NCBI RefSeq assembly: GCF_003049665.1
Contig: NZ_PYWM01000042.1
Coordinates: 1-36,267, forward strand
Reading direction: 5' to 3'
From: Lysinibacillus mangiferihumi
GTDB lineage: Bacteria; Bacillota; Bacilli; Bacillales_A; Planococcaceae
DNA: 36,267 nucleotides
The position numbers and the translations under genes are program-made. The first letter of the stretch is position 1; every line of letters starts with the position of its first letter. Below the pieces are notes generated by a model. The model searched no databases, had not been told where the DNA came from, and was given only the letters and a program-made list of their open reading frames with translations. Below, one piece after another: positions 1 through 8,592 of the stretch.

Positions 1-213
1 CTTTCAGTATTGTCCCATGAGGGACAATAGATTATTCGGTATTAGCCCCGGTTTCCCGGAGTTATCCCAAACTATAGGGTAGGTTGCCCACGTGTTACTC
101 ACCCGTCCGCCGCTAACGTCAAAGGAGTAAGCTCCTTCTCTGTTCGCTCGACTTGCATGTATTAGGCACGCCGCCAGCGTTCGTCCTGAGCCAGGATCAA
201 ACTCTCCATAAAA
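1..213 (-). rRNA. rrs: 16S ribosomal RNA, 5' portion (gene runs off the left edge)
   Basis: The reverse complement carries the universal 16S start (GAGAGTTTGATCCTGGCTCA), followed by the helix that reads GACGAACGCTGGCGGCGTGCC-like and the GGCGGACGGGTGAGTAACACG region. Only about the first 210 nucleotides are inside the window. The 5' end is placed by analogy with the TTTAT(C/G)GGAGAG start of Bacillus 16S, so it may be off by a few bases. The V2 hairpin resembles the Lysinibacillus group from memory; no database comparison was made. It is transcribed leftwards from the two promoters at 375-500. Confidence 0.97.
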
Positions 214-510
214 GAAATTTGATTAGCTCAAATTGTTTTGCTGGCATCGATTTTGATGTCCAAAATTTTGTTTCGTTCACTAACAGAGTCAGCTAGTAAA
301 AACTATATTGATTACGTTTTGCTTGTTCAGTTTTCAAGGTTCATTTTATTTCGTCGTTTTTCAGCGACTTCTTTATATTAACATCTCACTCAATTTGTGT
401 CAACAACTTTTTCGAAAGTTTTTTTACTGATTTTTTCGAGTGTTTCTGTTACGTCTTAGCGACAATTAATATAATACAATATCAGTATATTAAACGTCAA
501 CACTTTTTTC
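214..510 (-). promoter_or_regulatory. rrn promoter and leader region
   Basis: This gene-free stretch is the promoter and leader of the ribosomal RNA operon. On the minus strand an upstream promoter has TTGACG (495-500), an 18-bp spacer and TATTAT (471-476). A downstream promoter has TTGACA (398-403), a 17-bp spacer and TAATAT (375-380), close to the sigma-A consensus. Further down, the transcript contains CCTTGAAAACTGAAC (325-339), the boxA/antitermination-like element commonly seen in Bacillales rrn leaders and spacers. Tandem promoters are usual for rrn operons. Confidence 0.85.
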
Positions 511-544
511 AAAAAAATATCGAGGTACATTTTTATACCTCGAT
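511..544 (-). terminator. Rho-independent terminator of ygxA
   Basis: A 9-bp perfect stem (ATCGAGGTA, 519-527, with TACCTCGAT, 536-544) is followed on the minus strand by a run of seven T. It sits just after the ygxA stop and just before the upstream rrn promoter, so it insulates the two units. Confidence 0.9.
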
Positions 545-563
545 TACTAGCATACTACAAGGT

Positions 564-1448
564 TTATTCAAATTCTATAGACTCTTTATTCACCTTATAA
601 TGTCGATGAAATATCATTTCACTTTTTGCAACGACAGGGTCAATCAAAATGTAGCCTTTCCCCACTAAATATTCTACGAATACTTCTAAGTCAACGGAAT
701 AGTTTACAAGCTCGTGGTGATCATGTAATTCCTGAATAGTCCATGACTCTTTTGTTTGCATTACTTCTAATATATGTTGCGCTCCGTCATGTGTACGTGA
801 ATGAATCAAAAACTCACTTGCTAAAAATAGAAGCTCTAAACGCTTTTCAATTGGTTCACTGCTCATAACAAGTTCTTCGTAAAGCTTGTAAATGGCTGGT
901 TCAATTTTTTTCACTTGTGCCCACACCGTAACTTCTGGATACAACCCACTATCTATAATGGACAATCGCCCTAAATGATGCAAGGAATCCACTACATGAT
1001 TGTATGCATCCAGGTAACTACCCTTATCAAAATATTCTTTTCCTTCTAAGTAACGTCGAATTAACTTTGAGAATTGAATACCCGTTTTAATTTTCCGACC
1101 ACTAAACGGAAACTCTTGCAGTTCAATTTTTAGTTTATGAAGGAACTCATTGCGATCAAACAACACTCTCCCAAAGAAAATCCAATCAACGACTTTCTTA
1201 TTAGAGCCGATTAGTAACCACTTCCGTAACAATTTTTCTGTAACAGTATGTAAGGCTACCTTATTTCCCTCATATAGGTAGTGCTTTGTATAAACAGGCT
1301 GATCCGCTTCTTTCACGATAATTAGTAATACCGTATCAAATGTGTCAGTAACATTACTTTGCTCTTCACGTTTCTCCATTAAAATAACACCTAATGTATT
1401 AGACTGACTCGCGCGTTCTTGATATATAGGACGCAATATTTGCTCCAT
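564..1448 (-). CDS. ygxA: YgxA-like nucleotidyltransferase-fold protein
   Basis: A 294-residue protein that starts at ATG with an AGGAGGGC ribosome binding site 6-7 bases upstream. Its length and position directly upstream of an rRNA operon and beside ygzB and perR match B. subtilis YgxA, which is assigned to a nucleotidyltransferase-like family with an N-terminal NT-like domain and a C-terminal helical/winged-helix part. I see no complete catalytic GS...DxD signature, so enzyme activity cannot be claimed from the sequence. The middle (about 130-230) is helical and TPR-like in character. Physiological role is unknown. Divergent from ygzB; terminated by the hairpin at 511-544. Confidence 0.8.
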   Translation of the reverse strand: MEQILRPIYQERASQSNTLGVILMEKREEQSNVTDTFDTVLLIIVKEADQPVYTKHYLYEGNKVALHTVTEKLLRKWLLIGSNKKVVDWIFFGRVLFDRNEFLHKLKIELQEFPFSGRKIKTGIQFSKLIRRYLEGKEYFDKGSYLDAYNHVVDSLHHLGRLSIIDSGLYPEVTVWAQVKKIEPAIYKLYEELVMSSEPIEKRLELLFLASEFLIHSRTHDGAQHILEVMQTKESWTIQELHDHHELVNYSVDLEVFVEYLVGKGYILIDPVVAKSEMIFHRHYKVNKESIEFE

Positions 1449-1598
1449 GTTCAGCCCTCCTCTATTTATTGTAAGACCTTTATTTCGTTAAAATTTCGAC
1501 ATACTCTAAAACTATTCCTTCTTTGACTTCTACTCAAAGCTAAAATACTTCGTTCTTATATGTTATAGTAGATTTTAGATTGGGAGGCAAGATATTGT

Positions 1599-1952
1599 AT
1601 GAAACCTTACAAAAGTAAAATTAATAAAATCCGTTCATTCGCATTAGCACTTATTTTTATCGGCTTTGTTGTTATGTATGGGGGGATATTCTTTAAAAAC
1701 AATCCCATCCTTGTCTTAATCTTCATGACACTTGGTTTACTATGTATTATTGGTAGTACAGTTGTCTATGCTTGGATTGGTCTTCTCTCTACAAGAGCCG
1801 TTCAAGTAGAATGCCCAAATTGTCATAAGCATACGAAAGTTTTAGGTCGAGTTGATATGTGCATGTACTGTAATGAACCGTTAACTCTTGATCCTACACT
1901 TGAAGGAAAAGAGTTCGACCAATCTTATAATAACAAAGCAAAAAAATCCTAG
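1599..1952 (+). CDS. ygzB: YgzB family membrane protein with zinc-ribbon tail
   Basis: A 117-residue protein with two hydrophobic membrane segments (about 13-31 and 37-60) followed by a cytoplasmic zinc-ribbon-like tail with two CxxC pairs (C72/C75 and C88/C91). This arrangement and its place between ygxA and perR identify it as the UPF0295/YgzB family. Function is unknown; metal binding by the four cysteines is an inference. The start has a GGGAGGC site upstream. The stop codon lies inside the left arm of the terminator at 1941-1978. Confidence 0.85.
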   Translation: MKPYKSKINKIRSFALALIFIGFVVMYGGIFFKNNPILVLIFMTLGLLCIIGSTVVYAWIGLLSTRAVQVECPNCHKHTKVLGRVDMCMYCNEPLTLDPTLEGKEFDQSYNNKAKKS

Positions 1953-1978
1953 TCCTCATTGAAGAGCTAGGATTTTTT
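1941..1978 (+). terminator. Bidirectional terminator between ygzB and the orphan gene
   Basis: Stem AAAATCCTAG / CTAGGATTTT with a 14-base loop and T-runs on both strands. It overlaps the ygzB stop codon and can also end the convergent minus-strand gene at 2015-2377. Confidence 0.9.
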
Positions 1979-2014
1979 GTTATTGTTGTAATTTAGGTTA
2001 ATCACTGCTACCAA

Positions 2015-2377
2015 TTATATACTCACTATATATTTAGTAATTTGTTTTTCTTTTAGACCAGCTATGCCTGTTTTTAAAAATTTTTGTTGGTTCTGTCTGT
2101 CATCGAATGATTTTATCATTTGGTCTACTAATTTTTGTGCAATCATATCGTTTATGTCACCAAAAGAATGTTCTTTTTCTTCTTGCTTTGAAATTTTCAC
2201 TTCTCTTACAACGACCTTTTCCCCATTTTCTTTCGTGACTATATGACGTATATAACCATTCTCTTTTCTTATTTCATATGTTGCTTTTCTTTTCTTTACT
2301 AAAAATAAATCCTCCGATAAACGCTCTTCTTTTTTCAATGTACTAAAGTAATTACTACTCCCTAATTGTACATTCAT
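2015..2377 (-). CDS. Hypothetical protein, 120 aa
   Basis: I do not recognise this protein. It is 120 residues, rich in Lys and Glu, with no membrane segment, signal peptide or cysteine. It looks like a small soluble protein: an N-terminal stretch with alternating charged and beta-prone residues (about 25-65) and a helical C-terminal half. The ATG has a GAGGAGCG site about 6 bases upstream, which supports it as a real gene. It is a monocistronic insertion between perR and ygzB relative to the B. subtilis order as I remember it. A perfect 14-bp palindrome lies 35-48 bases upstream of the start. Confidence 0.65.
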   Translation of the reverse strand: MNVQLGSSNYFSTLKKEERLSEDLFLVKKRKATYEIRKENGYIRHIVTKENGEKVVVREVKISKQEEKEHSFGDINDMIAQKLVDQMIKSFDDRQNQQKFLKTGIAGLKEKQITKYIVSI

Positions 2378-2411
2378 TCAATCGCTCCTCTCTAATTACT
2401 GTTAATACAAA

Positions 2412-2425
2412 GTTGCTATAGCAAC
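2412..2425. repeat. 14-bp perfect palindrome upstream of the orphan gene
   Basis: GTTGCTATAGCAAC is its own reverse complement. It lies in the promoter-proximal region of the 2015-2377 gene and has no T-run, so an operator is more likely than a terminator. No regulator is known to me for this sequence. Confidence 0.5.
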
Positions 2426-2524
2426 ACAGCAGTTTTTTGAACCATCAACACCTTGTCAATTTTCATCACGCTCTTAATATCGTGAATATTTCGGCTTTTT
2501 AAAGCCATTTTCGCCACTCCACAA

Positions 2525-2562
2525 TAAAAAGCAAGCGAGCGAAACGCCCACTTGCCTCTTTA
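2525..2562 (-). terminator. Terminator downstream of perR
   Basis: On the minus strand GCAAGTGGGCG pairs with CGCTCGCTTGC (including G-U pairs) around a TTT loop and is followed by TTTTT. It lies about 46 bases after the perR stop. Confidence 0.8.
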
Positions 2563-2608
2563 AATTATTCACTCTTAACCTTATTAAAACCCAAAGACCA
2601 CAAGAAAA

Positions 2609-3058
2609 TTATTGTACTTTCGCTTCAACATCTTTACAAGCTGGACATGTGCCGTATATTTCTAGACGGTGTGAATGCACATCAAAATCTGTTACTTGAG
2701 AAGCGAAATGTTCGATTTCATCTAAACCTGGGTAATGGAAATCGACAATCTTACCACAGCATTCACAAATCATATGATAGTGATCGTTGGTCACAAAATC
2801 AAAACGGCTAGAAGCATCCCCATACGTCAACTCTTTCACTAATCCTACTTCCCGGAAAACTCGTAAATTATTGTAGACAGTTGCCACACTCATATTCGGA
2901 AATTTCCCTTCAAGTGCTTTATAAATTTCATCGGCAGTTGGATGTGTCATCGATTGAATTAAATATTCTAAAATAGCATGACGCTGAGGAGTAATGCGTA
3001 CACCAGTTGTTTTTAACGTGTCAAGTGCATCCTGTAAATGCGGTATAGACATCGTCAT
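2609..3058 (-). CDS. perR: Peroxide-responsive repressor PerR (Fur family)
   Basis: PerR represses peroxide-defence genes and is inactivated by metal-catalysed oxidation of histidine ligands. This 149-residue protein has the Fur winged-helix (about 10-90) and dimerisation domain. The structural zinc site is complete: C98/C101 and C138/C141. The regulatory metal ligands are also present at H39, D87, H93, H95 and D106, each shifted by two from B. subtilis H37, D85, H91, H93 and D104. The Asp rather than Glu at the D106 position is the residue linked to peroxide sensing in PerR rather than Fur. The promoter carries a Per box at 3086-3100, indicating autorepression. The bcp/dehydrogenase pair upstream on the same strand has no clear terminator, so some readthrough into perR is possible. 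Confidence 0.96.
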   Translation of the reverse strand: MTMSIPHLQDALDTLKTTGVRITPQRHAILEYLIQSMTHPTADEIYKALEGKFPNMSVATVYNNLRVFREVGLVKELTYGDASSRFDFVTNDHYHMICECCGKIVDFHYPGLDEIEHFASQVTDFDVHSHRLEIYGTCPACKDVEAKVQ

Positions 3059-3085
3059 GCACCCCTTTTCATAAGTATTATTAAT

Positions 3086-3132
3086 TTATAATTGTTATAA
3101 TTAGTGTATCGAATTCAGCTAACATCTGTCAA
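3086..3132 (-). promoter_or_regulatory. perR promoter with Per box
   Basis: Minus-strand -35 TTGACA (3127-3132), an 18-bp spacer and -10 TACACT (3103-3108). Directly downstream is TTATAACAATTATAA (3086-3100), which differs from the B. subtilis Per box TTATAATnATTATAA at one position. A site over the transcription start fits autorepression by PerR. Confidence 0.85.
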
Positions 3133-3167
3133 CATTCGCCTATGCGTCATCTAAATTAAATTGCATT

Positions 3168-4112
3168 TTAATAGCCCCTCGACAAATCCATAATATTTTC
3201 TAAAGCGGTATCTCCATCCAACCACTTAGTTAAACTTGGCTTAAAAATAGCTAAGCTACGCTCTACATAACGTGAAGAATGACTTGAAACATGTGGTGAA
3301 ACAATTACATTGGGGTATGACCATAAAGGATTGTTTGCACTAAGTGGCTCTTCTTCAAACACATCTAATACGGCATAACCAATCTCACCCTCTTCAATAG
3401 CACGAATAAGAACTTTCTCATCTACTAAATTTCCACGACCAAAGTTCATAAAAATGGCATCGTTTTTCATTGCGTTAAAATGCTCATCCTTCAATAAGTG
3501 CGTAGTATCTGGTGTTTTCGGTAATACAGAAAGTACGATATCCGCCTTAGGCAAAGCTTCAGTTAGCTTAGCGAAACTCACCATCTCATCCATATAAGGT
3601 GCTGCATTGCCCGAACGGTTACAGCCTATTGTTGTTACACCAAATGCTTGTAGTAACCGACCTACTTCCGATCCAATGGCACCCGGCCCTAAAATAAGTG
3701 CTGTATTATCTCGTAATTCCGTTTGCTTTCCTTTTTTCGACCATTCACTTTTCTTTTGTTGTTCATACATCCATGGTAATGCACGCTTAATGGCTAAAAT
3801 ATGAGCAAGTATTGACTCGGCCATCGGTGTTTTATGAATCCCTCGCACATTAGATACTAAAATATCCCGATCCATAATGGCTTGTGCTGGCATTTTCTCT
3901 ACACCTGCTGAAGCAACAAAAATCCACTCTAGTTTGGTAGCATACTGTATATTGGCATCGTTTAAATCTTCACCATATGTAACCAGTACGTCTGCTTTTT
4001 GTAATTCATCCGTAGATAAACCATTTTCAAATACAAAATCACATTGTGGGAATTCCTCTACTAACGGTTTACGTAAATCTGGTCTTGGCTCAAACGTAAA
4101 ATAGATTCTCAT
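3168..4112 (-). CDS. D-isomer-specific 2-hydroxyacid dehydrogenase family protein
   Basis: A 314-residue NAD(P)-dependent oxidoreductase of the D-2-hydroxyacid dehydrogenase superfamily. The Rossmann glycine motif is GPGAIGSEVGR (142-152). The catalytic arginine lies in FGRGNLVDE (R226), the glutamate in DVFEEEP (252-256), and the histidine in SPHVSSH (H274). The first ~100 residues form the flanking substrate domain. The substrate is not evident; glyoxylate/hydroxypyruvate- and phosphoglycerate-type enzymes share these motifs, but the short length (no ACT domain) excludes typical SerA. Its ATG overlaps the bcp stop by one base (TAATG), so translation is probably coupled to Bcp. This pairing with a peroxiredoxin may mean it helps clear oxidised carbon metabolites, which is inference. 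Confidence 0.88.
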   Translation of the reverse strand: MRIYFTFEPRPDLRKPLVEEFPQCDFVFENGLSTDELQKADVLVTYGEDLNDANIQYATKLEWIFVASAGVEKMPAQAIMDRDILVSNVRGIHKTPMAESILAHILAIKRALPWMYEQQKKSEWSKKGKQTELRDNTALILGPGAIGSEVGRLLQAFGVTTIGCNRSGNAAPYMDEMVSFAKLTEALPKADIVLSVLPKTPDTTHLLKDEHFNAMKNDAIFMNFGRGNLVDEKVLIRAIEEGEIGYAVLDVFEEEPLSANNPLWSYPNVIVSPHVSSHSSRYVERSLAIFKPSLTKWLDGDTALENIMDLSRGY

Positions 4113-4585
4113 TACTGCTCCTCCTGCTTGGCTAAAAAAGCGTAAACTTCTTCAATATGATTTTTCACACGTACTTTGCGCCATACCTTTACAAGCTTAC
4201 CTTCCGTATCAATTAAAAAAGTAGAACGTTCAATTCCCATATATTCACGTCCATACATTTTTTTTAAGACCCATACACCATAAGCCTCAGCCACAGCGTG
4301 ATCCTCATCCACTAAAAGAGAAAATGGCAACCCATGCTTATCGATAAATTTCGTATGCTTTTGAGCATCATCAGGGCTCACACCTAATACAACTGCATTC
4401 AACTGACTAAAGTCATCGTGCTTATCACGGAAATCACAAGCCTCTGTCGTACAACCTGGTGTCATATCTTTCGGATAAAAATACAAAATAACATGTTTGC
4501 CTCTGAAATCTGCTAATTGCACTTGCTCCCCCTTGTCATTAACAAGTGAAAAATCCGGTGCTTTCTGTCCTTCTACTAAAGTCAT
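4112..4585 (-). CDS. bcp: Bcp/PrxQ-type thioredoxin-dependent thiol peroxidase
   Basis: Bcp reduces hydrogen peroxide and organic hydroperoxides in the cytoplasm, using thioredoxin for recycling. This 157-residue protein has the AhpC/TSA fold with the PrxQ signature TPGCTTEAC: peroxidatic C45 and resolving C50, five residues apart, typical of atypical 2-Cys PrxQ. The active-site Pro/Thr and the conserved R in ERSTFLID are present. It matches B. subtilis YgaF by position, divergent from gsaB. The start has an AAGGAGG-like site (minus strand, just right of 4585). It is the first gene of a two-gene unit with the dehydrogenase. Confidence 0.94.
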   Translation of the reverse strand: MTLVEGQKAPDFSLVNDKGEQVQLADFRGKHVILYFYPKDMTPGCTTEACDFRDKHDDFSQLNAVVLGVSPDDAQKHTKFIDKHGLPFSLLVDEDHAVAEAYGVWVLKKMYGREYMGIERSTFLIDTEGKLVKVWRKVRVKNHIEEVYAFLAKQEEQ

Positions 4586-4691
4586 ATTAAACTCCTCCTT
4601 TGCATGTCTTATTTTACTCTAAGTCACAAATCAAGTCATATCCCTTATTTTCTTTGGATTTCTTACACTGATAGGTCTACAATAGATTAAG

Positions 4692-4708
4692 TATAATGAC
4701 TTAGGAGG
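4692..4708 (+). promoter_or_regulatory. -10-like element and ribosome binding site of gsaB
   Basis: TATAAT (4692-4697) lies just upstream of AGGAGG (4703-4708) and the gsaB ATG at 4717. No good -35 sits 17 bp upstream of it. An alternative is TTGGAT with an 18-bp spacer to TACAAT ending near 4682. Which is used cannot be decided by eye. Confidence 0.45.
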
Positions 4709-4716
4709 CAATATTA

Positions 4717-6003
4717 ATGAATCACTCAAAATCAGAAGCAGTACACGAAGAAGCGCTTTTGCATATCGTTGGTGGTGTGAACAGCCCTTCTCGTTCTTAT
4801 AAAGCAGTAGGTGGTGGCTCCCCTGTTGCAATGGCCCGAGGAAAAGGAGCTTATTTCTGGGATGTTGACGGCAACCGTTATATTGACTATTTAGCTGCAT
4901 ACGGTCCAATTGTTACAGGGCATGGACATCCGCATATTGCAAAAGCAATTTCTCATGCTGCTGAAAACGGTACATTATTTGGGACACCAACTAAATATGA
5001 AGTAACTTTCGCAAAAATGCTAAAAGAAGCCATTCCTTCAATGGATAAAGTACGCTTTAATAACTCCGGTACAGAAGCGGTCATGACAACGATTCGTGTT
5101 GCTCGTGCTTATACTGGCCGTACAAAAATTATGAAATTCGCTGGCTGTTACCACGGTCACTTTGACTTAGTATTAGTAGCTGCAGGTTCTGGCCCGGCTA
5201 CATTAGGCACACCAGACTCAGCAGGTGTAACGACTGCGACTGCTGAAGAAGTGATTACTGTACCATTTAATAATCCACAAGCTTTTACTGAAGCGATGGA
5301 TGCATGGGGCGATGAAATCGCTGCTATTTTAATAGAGCCCATTGTCGGCAACTTCGGTATTGTGGAACCAAACACTGGATTTTTGGAGTTAGTGCACGCT
5401 ACAGCTAAAGAAAAAGGAGCACTGACGATTTATGACGAGGTAATTACTGCATTCCGTTTCCATTACGGTGGCGCACAAACGCTACTTGGATTAACGCCTG
5501 ACCTTACTGCATTAGGAAAAGTCATTGGCGGTGGTTTACCTATCGGTGCATACGGTGGGCGCAAAGAAATTATGGATACCGTTGCCCCACTTGGACCAGC
5601 ATATCAAGCAGGGACAATGGCAGGAAATCCAGCATCGATGCAAGCTGGTATAGCATGTCTAGAAGTATTAGCAACTCCAGGTATTTACGATGAAATGGAT
5701 CGTCTTGGTGCTATTTTAGAAGATGGTATTTTAACTGCAGCCAAAAAACACGGTGTCACAATTACTTTAAATCGTCTAAAAGGTGCACTAACAATTTACT
5801 TTACAAATGTAAAAGTTGAAAACTATGAGCAAGCAGAAAGCAGTGACGGAGAAATTTTCGGTCGATTCTTTAAATTAATGCTTAACCAAGGTATTAACCT
5901 TGCTCCATCTAAATATGAAGCATGGTTTTTAACAACTGAGCATACAGAAGCAGATATTCGTGAAACAATCGAAGCTGTCGACTATGCATTTTCACAGCTT
6001 TAA
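4717..6003 (+). CDS. gsaB: Glutamate-1-semialdehyde 2,1-aminomutase
   Basis: This PLP enzyme converts glutamate-1-semialdehyde to 5-aminolevulinate, the committed precursor of heme. The 428-residue length is normal for the family. The PLP-binding lysine is K268 in [10 protein letters not shown]. Upstream features of class-III aminotransferases are intact: NSGTEAVM (116-123), the GCYHGH loop (143-148) and IYDEV (238-242). B. subtilis has two such genes, hemL in the hem operon and gsaB beside bcp/perR; the position here identifies the gsaB copy. Start ATG is fixed by AGGAGG eight bases upstream. Single gene, closed by the terminator at 6009-6048. PerR control of heme genes is known in Bacillus, but I see no Per box here. 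Confidence 0.95.
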   Translation: MNHSKSEAVHEEALLHIVGGVNSPSRSYKAVGGGSPVAMARGKGAYFWDVDGNRYIDYLAAYGPIVTGHGHPHIAKAISHAAENGTLFGTPTKYEVTFAKMLKEAIPSMDKVRFNNSGTEAVMTTIRVARAYTGRTKIMKFAGCYHGHFDLVLVAAGSGPATLGTPDSAGVTTATAEEVITVPFNNPQAFTEAMDAWGDEIAAILIEPIVGNFGIVEPNTGFLELVHATAKEKGALTIYDEVITAFRFHYGGAQTLLGLTPDLTALGKVIGGGLPIGAYGGRKEIMDTVAPLGPAYQAGTMAGNPASMQAGIACLEVLATPGIYDEMDRLGAILEDGILTAAKKHGVTITLNRLKGALTIYFTNVKVENYEQAESSDGEIFGRFFKLMLNQGINLAPSKYEAWFLTTEHTEADIRETIEAVDYAFSQL

Positions 6004-6008
6004 TAGAA

Positions 6009-6048
6009 ACAAAAAAGGCGACGTTCATTTGAGCGTCGCTTTTTTTTA
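6009..6048 (+). terminator. Terminator of gsaB
   Basis: GCGACG / CGTCGC stem with a 9-base loop (6017-6039 region) followed by eight T, just after the gsaB stop. Confidence 0.92.
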
Positions 6049-6322
6049 TTCCGTTATACAAATCTATGTATTTTATAGAAACTTCCTTCTATAATGTAAA
6101 GAAGCATCCATTACCCTCGGCGTAAATACGTCCAGTTTTTTGAGTCTATCCCGAAAAGCTCAAGTAAAAATCTGTGACATCCGCTGGGTCTTTAACTTGA
6201 TTGAGCAGATGTTTAAATTTACTGAAGCCAGTGTATAAACATGATTGTCCACTGTTATTGAAGTGGTGAACTGCTGCTGAAGCAAGTTAAAAATTTTAGA
6301 CAGAAAGGACATCGATTTTTTT
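6049..6322 (+). other. Non-coding leader upstream of the ArAE-like gene
   Basis: No gene seen. A TATAAT occurs at 6092-6097 with only a weak -35. If used, it gives a ~220-nt leader. That leader holds several short hairpins: TTGAG/CTCAA (6140-6163), CATCcGCT/AGCaGATG (6178-6211) and CCACT/AGTGG (6249-6266). None matches a riboswitch I recognise. Confidence 0.4.
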
Positions 6323-7411
6323 ATGAAATTAGGTGCCCGTGTATTTAAAACTGGTGTAGCTATTGTCTTTGCGTTATTTGTTGCTGAGCTCCTGCAATTA
6401 CCGTCTCCAGTTTTTGCTGGAATCGCAGCAATCTTTGCCATTCAACCGTCAATTTATCGCTCCTATCAAACGATTGTTGAGCAAGTTCAAGCCAACGTTA
6501 TAGGAGCTTCCATTGCAGTTATTTTCGGTTTACTTTTCGGCCATCACGTTGTGGCTGTTGGCATTGCAGTCATTATAGCAATCGGCATAATGTTAAAGTT
6601 CAAGCTTGAAAAGTCTCTTTCCTTAGCACTTGTATCTGTTGTAGCTATTATGGAAATTCAAGGCGATGACTTTCTGACTTTCGGTCTTATCCGCTTTCTT
6701 ACCATTTTAGTTGGGGTTTTAGCAGCATTTGTCGTCAACCTTGTGTTTTTGCCACCTAAATACGAAGTAAAACTTTTCCGCAAAATTTACTTTTTACAGG
6801 ATGACATTATCCGTTGGACGCGTTTAGCTGTTCGTCAAGCCTCTGAACATACGTCTACTAAAACGGCTTTAAGTAAATTTAAAGACCGTATGCTGCGTGT
6901 GGACACACTCTATGATTTTTTTAAGGAAGAACGCAATTACTTTAAAAATAAAAAATTTGTTAAAGCACGGAAATTAGTTGTCTATCGCCAAATGATTACA
7001 ACTTCTAAAAAAAGTTTAGAATTGTTACAACGGCTGCATAAGCATGAAAATGAATTGGCACAACTGCCGACTCAATTTCATTTAATGATTCAAGAACGAC
7101 TGGACTTCCTGCTTACTTACCATGAGCAACTGTTACTGAAATATACAGGGAAACTAAAACCTGAGCATTCAGAATGGAGTAAGCATATCGACTACATTCA
7201 GCGCAATCAGTTAATGGAAATTTTTATCAATCAAATAACCTATGCACACGCAGAAGGAGATACGGAATTTTCTAGCTATCATCTCCTTTATATTTTATCG
7301 CGTATTCTAGATTACGAAGAAAACTTAGAGCATTTGGATACGCTCATTGTGTCATACCAAAGCCATCATGGTGAAGAAATCAACTTAGAAATCGAAGAAG
7401 AATTTATTTAA
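6323..7411 (+). CDS. ygaE: Aromatic acid exporter (ArAE/FUSC-like) family membrane protein
   Basis: A 362-residue protein with about six N-terminal membrane segments (roughly 10-24, 30-41, 59-72, 76-91, 97-110 and 117-142), then a long soluble, helical C-terminal half (about 150-362). This is the layout of the Bacillales ArAE_1 family (formerly DUF939) with its C-terminal domain. Members are related to FUSC/AaeB efflux proteins, but transport has not been shown for most of them. Position next to gsaB matches B. subtilis YgaE. The ATG follows GAAAGGA at a suitable distance. It ends at the bidirectional terminator 7455-7500. Confidence 0.82.
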   Translation: MKLGARVFKTGVAIVFALFVAELLQLPSPVFAGIAAIFAIQPSIYRSYQTIVEQVQANVIGASIAVIFGLLFGHHVVAVGIAVIIAIGIMLKFKLEKSLSLALVSVVAIMEIQGDDFLTFGLIRFLTILVGVLAAFVVNLVFLPPKYEVKLFRKIYFLQDDIIRWTRLAVRQASEHTSTKTALSKFKDRMLRVDTLYDFFKEERNYFKNKKFVKARKLVVYRQMITTSKKSLELLQRLHKHENELAQLPTQFHLMIQERLDFLLTYHEQLLLKYTGKLKPEHSEWSKHIDYIQRNQLMEIFINQITYAHAEGDTEFSSYHLLYILSRILDYEENLEHLDTLIVSYQSHHGEEINLEIEEEFI

Positions 7412-7413
7412 TT

Positions 7414-7525
7414 TAAGTGCCAGTCACTCACACAATTTCCCCGAACAACGCAAATAAAAGCCGCAACAATCCGCGTGACAGCGGAGGTTGCGGCTTTTTG
7501 CTAAGTGCCAGTCACTCACACAATT
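7414..7525. repeat. Pair of 24-bp direct repeats around a terminator
   Basis: Two identical 24-bp copies at 7414-7437 and 7502-7525 share TAAGTGCCAGTCACTC and then ACACAATT. They are 88 bp apart and bracket the hairpin at 7455-7500. Within each copy AGTG and CACT form a short imperfect palindrome. A diverged third copy lies at 23090-23113. Confidence 0.85.
7455..7500. terminator. Bidirectional terminator between ygaE and telA
   Basis: Perfect stem AAAAGCCGCAAC / GTTGCGGCTTTT with an internal smaller stem (TCCGC / GCGGA) and T-runs on both strands. It serves ygaE (+) and the end of the Ter operon (-). Confidence 0.93.
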
Positions 7526-7529
7526 ATTG

Positions 7530-8570
7530 TTAGGCTTCATTAGTTAAAGCCATTAGTTGCTGCTCTATTTGTTGGCGCTTTGTTGTTTGTTCGGCGCGTA
7601 GTTGACGGTAACTTGCAATACCAGTAATGATTGTCTCCCACATTTCTTCGAGCGTCAGTGTCGGCTCATTTTGTTGGGCATGTATTATACTCTGCGCAAC
7701 AGCATTGCTGTTTGTTTCACCATATTGTTTCATACGTTTTTCAAAAGCGGCTGCCGATTTATCTTGTAGCTGTTGGCGTTTTTCATTTACTGCATTCATA
7801 ATCCCCATCTTAAATACAGGAATGGTCGTGACAAAAGCTCCGTTTATTTGCTCCATTAATGCGCTATTGCCATTGCGTAGCATATCCATTTGTGTTGCCC
7901 CTAAAATAGCTACCATACGCGATTTCTCAAGCTCATCAATTTTTTGGGCAAGTGTTTCAGCAATCGCTTGTAACGTTGTAAGCTCCATTTTAGCGATTTG
8001 ATTTCCTGCTTCACTTTGTTTTTCATACATCGGCATTAATGTTGTCTTGATTTCATCTAGCTTCATTTCTGCTGCTATAATATATTTTTCAAGCTCCAAA
8101 TAGTATGTCAAATTTTCGTTATATAAACGAGCAAGCATCCGATTATCATTCGCCAATGCTTCTTCCATTAGAACAAATTGATAATGTATTTTTTCGATAT
8201 CTCTGCCAAGACGATTATATTTTGCATACAAATCTTCTTTATTCCTTGGTGCTCGTTTAAACAGTTTGCTAAAGAAACTTTGTTGCTCCATCACTTCTTT
8301 TTTATCGAATTGATCCATCAAGGCTTCAAGCTGCTTTAATAAGTCATTCGATTCATTTACTTTTGAATGGGCAATTGTTTTTAATATTTGATCAGAGAAT
8401 CGCGAAAGCTTAATGGCAGGCTCTTTACCAAGCTCTGTTAGCTCTATTTTATTTTTCACATTAATATGATTGGCAATATGCTGAACTTCTGGACTTTGAC
8501 ACAGCTGATGTTTTGTAAGATCTGCGGTTTCAGCTGTCAATCGTTCTATAGTTATTGCGCTATTTGACAT
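7530..8570 (-). CDS. TelA-family toxic anion resistance protein (YceH-like)
   Basis: A 346-residue, highly charged, mostly alpha-helical protein of the TelA (toxic anion resistance) family, with long heptad-like stretches and no membrane segment. I chose the ATG at 8570 because AAAGGAGG lies seven bases upstream; the frame is open to a TTG at 8588, but that would put the ribosome binding site inside the gene. TelA/KlaA proteins are linked to tellurite resistance and envelope stress, with unknown biochemistry. It is the last gene of the Ter module, 22 bases after yceG, the same pairing as B. subtilis yceG-yceH. Confidence 0.88.
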   Translation of the reverse strand: MSNSAITIERLTAETADLTKHQLCQSPEVQHIANHINVKNKIELTELGKEPAIKLSRFSDQILKTIAHSKVNESNDLLKQLEALMDQFDKKEVMEQQSFFSKLFKRAPRNKEDLYAKYNRLGRDIEKIHYQFVLMEEALANDNRMLARLYNENLTYYLELEKYIIAAEMKLDEIKTTLMPMYEKQSEAGNQIAKMELTTLQAIAETLAQKIDELEKSRMVAILGATQMDMLRNGNSALMEQINGAFVTTIPVFKMGIMNAVNEKRQQLQDKSAAAFEKRMKQYGETNSNAVAQSIIHAQQNEPTLTLEEMWETIITGIASYRQLRAEQTTKRQQIEQQLMALTNEA

Positions 8571-8592
8571 CAAGTTCCTCCTTTCCAAGCAG

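Noticed and set aside
4631..4909. Minus-strand 92-residue open frame opposite the gsaB start
   Set aside because: It overlaps the gsaB start and promoter, has a biased low-quality composition, and no ribosome binding site.
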